Shown here one piece after another: positions 32,514-43,240 of a DNA stretch of 64,000 nucleotides. Origin of the DNA: Anagrus nilaparvatae (taxonomy: Eukaryota > Arthropoda > Insecta > Hymenoptera > Mymaridae); the NCBI GenBank assembly GCA_022575985.1, contig JAKSXM010000147.1:17208001-17272000 (forward strand). The letters run 5' to 3'. The position numbers and the translations under genes were made by a program. Every line of letters begins with the position of its first letter. Position 1 is the stretch's first letter. The notes beneath the pieces are model-generated. The model was not told the DNA's origin. It searched no databases and worked only from the letters and a program-made list of their open reading frames with translations.

Positions 32514-35500
32514 TAGAGTGTAGTGAAAAAAAAAAACGTATTTCCGCGACCCTGGCATCTTAAAGTTATTTTTTTGAGTAGAAGATAAACATCTGTAATT
32601 TTCATGAAATTCGGTTAAAATTTTTCGGTTTAACGACCAAAATTTACGGTGAAAATCGCGCAATTGAGTTACTTTAAAAAATTCTTTTTTCTGAAAGTAA
32701 ATATTTTTTAAAAATATTAAGAATCGCTAAGCCAGATTTTTAAAATAATGATTTACGAAGCCTACATAACCTCAAAACTGACGTTTTTGGTATCAAAAAT
32801 GGCGCAATTCGGGTACTTTAATAATTTTTTTTTTCTGAAAGTAAATATTTTTTAAAAATATTAAAAATCGCTGAGCCAGATTTTCAAAATAATGATTTAC
32901 AAAGCCTACATAACCTCAAAATTGACGTTTTTGGTATCAAAAATGGCGCAATTCGCGTACTTTAATAAATTTTTTTTTCTGAAAGTTTATATTTTTTAAC
33001 AATATTATATTCGCTCAGCCAGATTTTCAAAATAATGATTTACGAAGCCTACATAACCTCAAAACTGAAGTTTTTGGTATCAAAAATGGCGCATATTTGG
33101 GTATTTTAATAAATTTTTTATTCTAAAAGTGAATATTTTTTAAAAATATTAAGATTCGCTGAGACAGAAATTCAAAATAATAAGTTACGAAGCCTACATA
33201 ATCTCAAAACTAACGTTTTTGATATCCAATATGGCGCGATTCGGGTACTTTAATAAATTTTTTTTTCTGTAAGTTTATATTTTTTAATAATATTAAGATT
33301 TGCTTAGCCAGATTTTCAAAATAATAATTTACAAAGCCTACATAACCTCAAAACTGACGTTTTTGGTATCAAAAATGGCGCGATTCGGGTACTTTAATAA
33401 ATTTGTTTTTCTGAAAAATTATATTTTTTAATAATATTAAGATTCGCTCAGCCAGATTTTCAAAATAATGATTTACGAAGCCTACATAACCTCAAAACTG
33501 ACGTTTTTGTACACAAAATGGCGCAATTCGGGTACTTTAATAAATTTCTTTTTTTGAATGTTTATATTTTTACAAATATTAAGATTCGCGCAGCCAGAAT
33601 TTCAAAATAATGATTTATAAAGCTGACAAAACTGACGTTTTTGGTATACCGTAAATACCTACAAAAAAAAAGAAAAGGATATTTTCTACACTATACACAG
33701 GAAATCGATGTTAGACACTTTGAACATAGATTTTAGATATTTCAAGTCTAGTAGAACGATTTATGTTGTTTCGGAAATCTCTCCCATTTAATTACATAAT
33801 ATAAAAACGGTATGAGGTATTTTGCTACATGTTGTTTGCTAATTTTTAAATATAAAATACATTTATGAAGCTTCCAAAATTCTTCTAGCAACTTCAAACT
33901 TCGGGAAACAGCGTGGTATTAGCAACTTTTTACGTAGGAAAATCGTATTAGATAGTTTGATCATTGCTACTTTATACTTCGGAAAACGGTGTTAGATACT
34001 TTGGAAAACAATCTTAGCTTCATTTTTAATTGGAATTTACGGTTGGATGCTTTAAAAAGCTCTTCTAACAACTTCACACTTAGAAAAACGGTGTTAGATA
34101 CTTTGGAAAACGTGTTAGCTTCTTTTTATGTCAGGAATTTAGGTAGGATAATACAAAAAGCTCTTCTAGCAACTTCATACTTCGGTAAAAGAAGTTAAAT
34201 ACTTTGGAGAACGGTGTTAGCTTCTTTTTAAGTCAGGAATTTAGGAAAGTTAATACAAAAAGCTCTTCTAGCAACTTCATACTTCAGTAAACGGAGTAAA
34301 ATACTTTGGGAAACGGTGTTAGCTTCTTTTTAAGTCGGGAATTTAGGTAGGATAATTCAAAAAGCTCTTCTAGCAACTTCAGACTTCGGAAAACTTGTTA
34401 GCTACTTTTTAAGTCGGAAATTGAGGTAGGATGCTTTAGAAAGCTCTTCTAGTAACTTTATACTTCGGAAAACAGTATTAGATACTTTGAAAAACGGTGT
34501 TCGCTTTATGAAGCATCCTACCTCAATTTCCGATTTAAAAAGCAGCTAAACCGTTTTCCAAAGTTTCTAACACCGTTTTCCGAAGATTAAAGTTACTAGA
34601 AGAGCTTTCTGAAGCATCCTACCTCAATTTTTGATTTAATAAGTAGCTAACACCGTTTCCCAAAATATCTAACACCGTTTTCTGAAGATTAAAGTTACTA
34701 GAAGAGCTTTATGTTTTCTCAATGTTTTCCAAAGTATCTTACACCGTTTTCCGAAGTATGAAGTTGCTAGAAGTGCTTTTTGAAGCATCCTACCTCAATT
34801 TCCGATTTATAAAGCAACTAAAATTTTTAAAGTATGCTACCTGAATTTCTGATTTAAAGAGTAGTATAGTTGCTAGAAGAACTTTTCAAAGTATGCTACC
34901 TTAGTTTTTGATTTAAAAAGTGGTTAACACCGTTTTCCAAAAAATCTAACAATGTTTTCCAAAGTATCTTACACCGTTTTCCGAAGTATGAAATTGCTAG
35001 AAGAGCTATTTAATGTATGCTACCTGAATTTCTGATTTAAAGAGTAGCTAATACCGTTTTCCAAAGTATGTAACACCGTTTTCAGAAGTATGAAGTAGCT
35101 ACATGAGCTTCTTGAAGCACCCTACCTTAATTTCTGTTTAAAAAGTATCTAACATCGTTTTCCGAAGTATGAAGTTGCTAGAAGAGTTTTTTGAAGTATA
35201 CTACCTCAATATCCGACTAAAAAAGTAGCTAACACCGTTTTCCAAAAAATCTAACAATGTTTTCCGAAGTATCTTACACCGTTCTCCGAATTATGAAGTT
35301 GCTAGAAGAGCTTTTTGAAGCATCCTACCTTAATTTCCGATTTTAAAAGTAGCTAACACCGTTTTCCGACCTAAAAAGTTGCTAATATCCTTTTGAAGAA
35401 TATGTATCGCCATTTTCCGAAGGCTGAAGTTATTAGAGAAGCCTTTGGTAGCATTCTATCTCAATTCTCGATATAAAAGGTAGTACTAATGTTTTCCAAA

Positions 35501-37057
35501 ATTCCTATTTTCCTATAAATATCCATTTTCCATTTTCATAAATAAATAAAAGACAGTCACAGAAAGCCTTGCATTCATCCACTAAGCCGAAAGTATCTAA
35601 ATCTATGATCAAACTATCTAATACGATTTTCCTACGTAAAAAGTTGCTAATATCACGCCGTTTCCTGAAGATTAAAGTTGCTAGAAGAATTTTGGAAGCT
35701 TCATAAATGTATTTTATATTTGAAAAGCAGCTAACATGTAGCAAAATACCTCATACCGTTTTTATATTATGTAATTAAATGGGAGAAATTTCCGAAGCAA
35801 CATAAATCGTTCTACTAAACTTGAAATATCTAAAATCTATGTTCAAAGGGTCTAACATCGATTTCCTGTGTATAGTGTACAAAATATAATTTTCTTTTTT
35901 TTTTAAGGTATTTACCGTATACCAAAAACGTAAGTTTTGAGGTTACGTGCGCTTCATAAATCATTATTTTGAAATTCTGGTTGAGCGAATCTTAATATTT
36001 GTAAAAATATAAACTTTCAAAAAAAGAAATTTATTAAAGTACCCGAATTGCGCTATTTTGGATACCAAAAACGTCAGGTTTGAGGTTACGTGCGCTTCGT
36101 AAATCATTATTTTCGAATTCTGGCTGAGCGAATCTTATAATTATTAAAAAATATAAACTTTCAGATAAAAAAATTTATTAAAGTACCCGAATCGCTCCAA
36201 TTTTGATGCCAAAAACGTCAGTTTTGAGGTTATGTAGGCTTCGTAAATCATTATTTTGAAGTTGTGTAGGCTCAGTAAATCATTATTTTGAAAATCTTTA
36301 CTTTCAGAAAAAAAAATTATTAAAGTAAGCGAATTGCGACATTTTTGATACCAAAAACGTCAATTTTGAGGTTATGTAGGCTTTGTAAATCATTATTTTG
36401 AAAATCTGGCTCAGCGATTCTTAATATTTTAAAAAAATATTTACTTTTAGAAAAAAAAATTTATTAAAGTACCCGAATTGCGCCATTTTGTATACAAAAA
36501 CGTTAGTTTTGAGATTATGTAGGCTTCGTAAATTATTATTTTGGAATTCTGTCTGAGCGAATCTTAAAATTATTAAAAAATATAAACTTTCAGAAAAAAA
36601 AATTTATTAAAGTACCCGAATCGCGCCATTTTGGATACCAAAAACGTCAGGTTTGAGGTTACGTGCGCTTCGTAAATCATTATTTTGGATTTCTGTCTCA
36701 GCGAATCGTAATATTTTTTAAAAATATTTACTTTTAGAAAAATAAATTTATTAAAGTACCCGAGTATGTGCCATTTTTGATACCAAAAACGTCAGTTTTG
36801 AGGTTATGTAGGCTTGGTAAATCATTATTTTGAAAATCTGGCTCAGCGATTCTTAATATTTTTAAAAAATATTCACTTTTAGAAAAAAAAATTTTTTAAC
36901 GTAACTGAATTGCGCGATTTTCACCGTAAATTTCGGTCGTTAAACCGAAAAATTTTAACCGAATTTCATGAAAATTACAGATGTTCATCTGCTACCCAAA
37001 AAAATAATTTTAAGATGCCAGGGTCGCGGAAATACGTTCTTTTTTCACTATACTCTA
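32514..37057. mobile_element. 4.5-kb foldback palindrome made of tandem repeats
   Basis: Ends TAGAGTGTAGTGAAAA and its inverse CACTATACTCTA. Arms 32514-34505 and about 34510-37057 are reverse complements. The outer part of each arm is a tandem array of about 145-bp units (CTACATAACCTCAAAACTGA, ATGGCGCAATTCGGGTAC). Then comes a unique block (33650-33970 against 35600-35930). The centre is an array of about 110-bp units (AAAACGGTGTTAGATACTTT, AGCTCTTCTAGCAACTTC). There is no open frame of note and no transposase. The structure is that of Foldback elements, whose long inverted repeats are themselves built of short tandem repeats. Confidence 0.8.
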
Positions 37058-37131
37058 TTGTATATGTCAATCAAAATTATTTAAACTCAAAAATAAAATT
37101 AAATACATGTAAAATTGTTTAAATTTGTTTA

Positions 37132-37231
37132 TATATACCGAGTGGAACGCAATTACCGCGGATTTTTACATTGCTAGTATATAGCAAAGCGATGTAAATA
37201 ACCGCTACAATTGCGTTCCACCCGGTATATA
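37132..37231. mobile_element. Small hairpin MITE
   Basis: About 100 bases, almost fully self-complementary: TATACCGAGTGGAACGCAAT at the left pairs with ATTGCGTTCCACCCGGTATA at the right. The loop holds TTGCTAGTATATAGCAA. Confidence 0.75.
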
Positions 37232-37378
37232 GATTTAAATGTGCTTATATTTAAAAATAAATACATCAATAATAACAACAAATATAAACATAAAATAAAG
37301 ACAGAAGATTAGATTAAATTTTATTTGACAAAAATTTTTATAAATATATAATAATTTCTAATTTTAGTTAGTATATTA

Positions 37379-37410
37379 CTGATGATGGCAATGTAAATGC
37401 CGAAATGCGT
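37379..37410 (+). ncRNA. Possible hammerhead ribozyme core
   Basis: CTGATGA, then a GGCA..TGCC stem with a 7-base loop, then CGAAA: the conserved hammerhead core order. Penelope-like elements and related retroelements are known to carry such ribozymes with a GGCA/TGCC stem II. Stem III and the cleavage triplet are not convincing, so this may be a decayed copy. Confidence 0.4.
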
Positions 37411-38009
37411 ATCTAATTATTTATATAATTATTGTACGTCTTATGGCGGTTAATAATAATAAAATATTATAGTTAATACATACTAAATATGTTTAATGTT
37501 TTTTTTATTATTTAATTTATTTAATTATTAAATAATTATTAGTTTACTTAACGTGTAGTTATATCTTACATTCACTTTTATTGCCTTATATTTTATAATA
37601 TTTTATAAATATTTTTTAAGTAAATAGTGTTTTTATATAATATAGTACAATTAACGTTTAGCAACATAAATTTTAACGAATCCTTATCCATTTTTACGCA
37701 AATAATTTATCTTTAACTCCAAGTTCAGTGGATATTAATTTATAATTTATTAATGTTTATGAAGATTCTGATGAAAATGAAGTATGCATTAATAAGATAA
37801 TCTAAAGATTATAAAATAAAATTTTTATGTAAAATGAATAAAAGAATAAAAAGTCTTTTACAAATCGTTTAAAATATAATATTTTCGAATAAAAATTTTC
37901 TTTAATGAAATTATTTTATGATTTTCCAATATATTATGCAATATATAAATATAATAAATTATTATATTAAAGAATTAATTATTTAAAATATATCTAATAG
38001 TATGTTTTA

Positions 38010-39470
38010 TTTTTTGCCTTATTCTAAATTTTGTAACATATCTGAGGATAGCAGAAGATATTTCTATGTATCTTCATTTTCTTCTACTCCATTCGTCATT
38101 CTGCTATAGTTCACGCGAGCTTTTCTAAAATATTTATTGTCGCACTCCTGTTCTTCTTCAGACTACCAGCCTATAGGTAATTTAAAATTTTCCATAATAT
38201 CAGCCCCGTGAATCAATATTTTCTGAACAGATGGAGGCGTTGAATACCATCCATATGTTTGTATAATAAATGCAGCAGTATCCCAAGCATATTTACGAAA
38301 TTTCTTTAAGTCTCTTTGTCTTTTGCTACTTGTTAAAACTTGAAGAATGTTATGTAATCTAACTATCAACTCTTCATTTATACCAGTGTATTCTGATGCT
38401 TCTTTTGCATGAGCGAAAAAAGGTCTAGCTACATTACCTAAAATGTTTTATATTAAATTTTTAAAATAACCTAATTATTTTATTCCTAATAAAAAAATAT
38501 CAATCATTAGCGAGGACCAAATAAAATTATAATAAAATTACAATGAGTTAACTTTACATGCGTAAGGTATTTCACTAGTGAATGCACACGTTCTTTTATG
38601 ATTTTGATCCAAGAGGAGATCATATAAAGGAATGATGATTTTTACGGTTCAAATCTGTTATTTAGCTTTTTATGAAAATTACAACTGATTCAAAAATTGT
38701 TATTAAGCTTTTCCTACAAATGGAAACTGACTAAAAAATTTATATGAGTAAGTTCATGTGGTTTGGTAATTTTGAATTCAAAACTATTATTCAGCTTTTT
38801 TGACAATTGCAACCGACTCAAAAATTGTTATTAAGCTTTTTCTATAAATGGAAACCGACTACAAAATGTGTATGAGTAAGTACATGTCATTGGGTAATTT
38901 TGAATTTAAAACTATTATTAAGCTTTTTTTAAAAATTGCAACGGACTCGAAAATTATTATTAAGTTTTTTCACAAATGGAAACCGACTACAAAATGTATA
39001 TGAGTAAGTAAATGTCATTGGGTAATTTTGAATGTACCACTCATATACATTTTTTAGTCGGTTTCCGTTTATAGAAAAAGCTTAATAACAATTTTTGAGT
39101 CAGTTGTAACTATAATAAAAAGCTTAATAATAGTTTTGTAATGTAAAAATTATCGTTTATTAATATAATCTCCACGTGTAGAAAAATCTCGTAAGAGTTC
39201 GTGGACTTTCACAGTGGTGAAAAAATTTAATTTTATTATAATTTTTTTGAATATTATCACTGCTTCTATTTTCCATTTTTATTAATTTATAGAATATTTT
39301 ATTTAGTTCTCGTTAATAAATAAAATATAGTAATAATTCCATTATAGTTTAAAATAATCAAAATTTTAAAACACACTAATTTTATTTAACAAACTCACCA
39401 GTATTGGTAGTACCAAAACCTTGTTTGACAACATCAACAAGAATAGACAAACGTGTTTTTAGTGAATTTT
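38010..39470 (-). pseudogene. Second Transib (RAG1-like) transposase, 3' part, dead
   Basis: The upstream exon at about 39395-39470 reads LVDVVKQGFGTTNTG and ends at a GTGAGT donor. The downstream exon starts at 38443 after TTTTAG with GNVARPFFAHAKEASEYTG and runs to about 38010. Same intron position as the copy at 2687-4901, but the intron is about 950 bases because a foldback lies in it. Stops occur after LPIGW and after NEDT. The H-x4-H zinc motif reads QKILIH, so the first His is lost. The Glu block SEEEQECDNK is still legible. The first catalytic Asp region is absent. Confidence 0.85.
38660..39143. repeat. Foldback/tandem insertion in the Transib intron
   Basis: About 125-bp units containing TTATTAAGCTTTTT and GGAAACCGACTACAAAATG occur three times forward; a final copy is inverted (39040-39143). 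The segment can fold back on itself. Confidence 0.7.
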
Positions 39471-40559
39471 AAACCTATTTTTTCTTATTTGAGAACTACT
39501 GAGAAATACGCGCGAAAATATATTTTGTTATATACAGTAAATTTATCTGCGATCGATAAAACAGAATAATGATTAAAAATCTCTAAAATAATATTGTATT
39601 CAAAGATATTATTAAATTATGTGCATTTATTTTTTGAAATAACTTTAATGTAAGTCATTATTTATTTACTCTATTATTTTGCATAAAAAATCACATAAAA
39701 AAATATTTTCATTCATTTATTAGTACATGGATCATATAAAAAAATTTTTTTTTTTTGATAAATAAATATCTCTATATATTATAAAGATATAAACGCTGCC
39801 ACCGCTGCCGCTGACGTTGCCGACACTTTTTTGAGGTCCAAAACAGTGAAGTAAAAAAAAATATAATATAACATATACATATTTATACTGAGACGGTACA
39901 AAAGGGGTCTCAGTGTACCTTAGTTTCTTTATTGAAATAAAACATGCCAGATCTGTTAGGATGGGTTATGAATAACACAATAACTAGACGTAGTTATATT
40001 AAACAAAACATAATGAAGAGTTTTTATTCAAAAATAGATGTCTTGTCTTATATTAATTAGTTAAAAATGTATTTGTTAAGTACTTAATGAATCGATATAA
40101 TATAAAAAATATAATTTATTATTTACAATAATTTGTTGTGTGCGTAGCAATTTTTATATAATTCAAAAATAAAAAAAGAATTTATTTATAATAAAAGAAA
40201 TTGAATTGATACAATAGTTTTTTACTGAAACGCAATTTATATAATGCAAAATTTATTTAATAAGTTATCCGCGGTTGGCGATCTATTCAAAGCGCGAATA
40301 ACGACATAATTCAAAATTACAAAAAAAATTTTAATGAATAATAAACGTCGCTTTAGTTAACGTTACACTTGGAGCGACTCCAAGTGATATTTACACATAC
40401 GGGAATTTACAACGACGAGAGCAACTCACTAATTTAGTCAAAGTAAATAAACATAAATCATAACAAAAATGAATTAAGAAGTTCGTTTTACCATTCAAAA
40501 TGGCATATGATAGCTAATAAAAATATAAGAGTTTAAAATTTTATGCTACTTTACTTTTA
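39471..40559. other. AT-rich sequence, nothing recognised
   Basis: No domain-bearing frame. Small GC-richer patches occur at 39795-39830 (GCTGCCACCGCTGCCGCTGA) and near 40370. Confidence 0.5.
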
Positions 40560-41090
40560 TACAAAATTTTTATCAAAAAACTTATAACCGGTTTGTGTAA
40601 ACACAACCTAAATGCATGGAACATGTTTACTTCCAGATGAGGACTAGATATAATACAAATGTTACTCAATATTACAATACAATTTTTTATTTTTATAATT
40701 TGTAATTATCACCTCACTAGCTGTTAAGTTTCTAAACCCAAACTATTTTGAATTATTCTAAGTCCCTTAATCGATATTATTCCAAGTCTCTAAACCTGAG
40801 TTACTCCAAACCCCTGAATCTGAATTATTCCAAAATATTATTCTAAGTCCATAAACCTGTATTATTCTAAGTCCTTAAGCCCAGATTTTTCAAAGTCTTT
40901 TAAAAGTGTTTTATTTATTTATATTATTAAATTATTAATAAAATTATTAATAATTATTCCAATTATTCTAAGTCTTATTTTGACCCCCCCCCCTTAAATA
41001 GGACTAATTTGACCCCCCTCCCCCTTAAATAGGACAAATTTGACCCCCTCCCCTTAATTTTACAGTTCTGAAGTACCCCCTCCCTATAAA
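40560..41090 (+). repeat. Dispersed repeat with short tandem units (copy 1)
   Basis: Shares a block starting CTTATAACCGGTTTGTGTAA with 60655-61000, same orientation, high identity over the first 130 bases. It is followed by roughly 24-bp units of TTATTCTAAGTCCCTAAACC. From 40980 a C-rich run (TGACCCCCCCCCCTTAAATA units, about 32 bp) follows. Confidence 0.8.
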
Positions 41091-41262
41091 CATTTTCCAT
41101 GTTAAAATTAGAGATTCAAATTTGGATAGTGTTACAAGGTCTAATAAGATTGAGGCCGTAAAGAGACATGACTACTATCTTTGCGATATGACGGAATTAG
41201 GAGTTGAGATGGAAACTTACACCTTAGCTGGTAAACATAAATACTTACTTCAGAAATAGGAA
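41091..41262 (+). pseudogene. Unidentified open fragment
   Basis: One frame is open for about 50 codons (NLDSVTRSNKIEAVKRHDY and onward) with amino-acid-like composition unlike its AT-rich surroundings. No start codon or splice site is clear. It could be an exon or an element remnant. Confidence 0.3.
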
Positions 41263-41595
41263 CAGAGGCCCAAAATACCTACTAGATAAGATTTATTGTT
41301 AAGCTCAGGATATTTATATTTTAAATCTAACCCTCTCAACCCATACATTTAACTCTTTTAGAAGATGAATTTGATAAAAGAAAAGAAAATGACATTCAAG
41401 AATCATTTTTAGTTACAATAATATTTAAAAATAATTTATTGTAAGATATAAAATTTTCGTTATGTTGGGGGTTAATATCACGTTATACTGAATGAAAAAA
41501 AGAAAAGGAGACAGTCAAATAACTCGAAAGCTAAGGAAAATTTAAAAAAATTTTTGGTATAAAAGTTACATTGTTTGGAAGAAGGCATTTTATGG

Positions 41596-41888
41596 TGACC
41601 TTGAAATGATTTTAACATTGGTTAAGTGGGTTTTTTTCAAGGTCCACTTTGTTTGTTTAAACGGGAACACATATTTTTGACGTTGGAAATCGAAAAAATG
41701 GAAATTTTGAGTAAGAATATGTTTCTCAAATGTTAATAAACTTTGACCTTGAAATAATTTTCACCATTTAGCAGGTTATTAACATTAAAATCGATTTTAT
41801 TGAATATTCTATGAGCAAAGAAGAGTCGTATATTAAAAAAATTTTACCAAAGTTGCAAAACTCATAACTCGTGTTTTCATGACCTTGA
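41596..41888 (-). promoter_or_regulatory. Cluster of TCAAGGTCA motifs
   Basis: TCAAGGTCA occurs at 41596-41604, 41744-41752 and 41880-41888 on the minus strand, plus TCAAGGTCC at 41637 on the plus strand. This is the monomer site of FTZ-F1/ERR nuclear receptors. It lies just upstream of the MFSD6-like last exon. Function not shown. Confidence 0.35.
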
Positions 41889-42263
41889 AATGACTGACTA
41901 TTATTTTAATAAGATCTTCAAACTTAAATGAAAACTTTATCATGAAAACTACTTTTTCAATTACCCAGAAACAACTGCAAAGACGTAATAGTTAAATGTT
42001 TCCATTGGGGTGCTTGATTAAAATAAGTCCTCTTGCCTCTCACAGTCGAAACTTTTTTAGTCCGAAATATTCATTTTTTTTATATAAAAATGTTCCTTTG
42101 TACAAAAATATTTAATTAGGCGCGATTTTTCAACTCAAAAAAATGTATATACTATTTACTAAAATAATTAAATCAACTAAACGTTTATTCTCATGCTAAT
42201 TTATCAACCATTTAGATTAGACATTTAATTTGTAAAGATTTGTAATGTTAATATTCTCTCCAG

Positions 42264-42568
42264 GTACTGCTACTACATTTCGAATTTATGGATTGATTTG
42301 TTTTGCTGTTCTTGTTGTATTTGTTTTTATTAACTTTTATCGAAAAGACTCAGGATTTGTTTCTGAATTACCACAAAACGAAGATCCACATCAAGTTGCA
42401 GAGGTTACCCATTTAGCTCCACATGGTGTACCAAGTAATGCTATTCCACGAGCGTTAAGTTCCAACAGATTACATGAGTTAGGAAATCAAGATATTAGTT
42501 ATGGTGCAACATATCAAAATTCAAACTATAACTTAGATATTCCATATACAGGTAATACAGTTATATAG
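42264..42568 (+). CDS. Terminal exon of an MFS transporter gene (MFSD6-like)
   Basis: Host-gene exon. The acceptor is TTCTCTCCAG (42254-42263); the exon opens GTATTFRIYG and ends TAG (42566-42568). It encodes one membrane span (about IYGLICFAVLVVFVFINFY), then a cytoplasmic tail with EDPHQVAEVTHLAPHGVPSN and ARALSS-like IPRALSSNRL. From memory this tail resembles insect major facilitator superfamily domain-containing protein 6; the upstream exons are not in the window or were not found. The stop codon is followed within 8 bases by the CACTA transposon end, so the transcript's 3' UTR and its AATAAA (42588) would come from the transposon. Confidence 0.7.
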
Positions 42569-42575
42569 AATTATA

Positions 42576-42850
42576 CACTATAAAAAATAATAAAATTTTA
42601 AGAAGTTAATATTAACTTCGTGCCCCTTAAGTCACCGTAAATGAATAATCCCTTGATTCAAGTTAACGGGGTTAAATTAATGCATCCCAACCTTGAGTCA
42701 GCTGACGTATATATGTTAAAATGGCTGTCTTTTAGATTCAGGTCAACTTAATATTAGGTTGAATCCGGTAACTATATACTTGACTTGCGTATTAGTACAA
42801 ACACTCTCTTATGTTGAAAATAAGTTGAGTTACCGCTGTTTTACTTGATA
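42576..42850 (+). repeat. CACTA element left end and subterminal repeats
   Basis: After the terminal repeat come short motifs in both orientations: AAGTTAATATTAACTTCG, AACTTAATATTAGGTTGA, CCTTGATTCAAGTTAAC, CCTTGAGTCAGC. The right end (51540-51700) has AAGTTAATATTAGGCTGA and CCTTCAAGTCACTG. CACTA elements are known to use such subterminal repeats as transposase-binding sites. Confidence 0.6.
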
Positions 42851-43240
42851 CAACTGTATTATTAAACTTAATATTTAAAAGTATTTTACATTTATAATAA
42901 TAATTTATTTATTTATTAATGTGAAAATAACTAATGTGTATATCGGTACACCATGGTTACTCAGTTGTTACTATAGGTATATCTGTACATATATTATACA
43001 TGTATCAATAGTTTCTTCATTTCCAGCGCCGGTCGCATGTTCGTTGTGTTTACGTTATTTTTTTTGGTGAAATCTCAAGTGAAATCTTATATATTGCAGA
43101 AATTTATAATATATGAATAATTTATTAATTTTCAGAAATATTTTTTTATTTTTTTTTTTGGTTTAACATCAAATACGTTTAATAGATTTTTTGATTTATT
43201 TATATAGAATAATAAAATAGTTAGGTTATGATCGTTTACA

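Noticed and set aside
39211..39229. Another CACAGTG that might be a Transib end near the second copy
   Set aside because: No CGNCG flank and no A-rich nonamer at the right distance; it lies inside the transposase intron.
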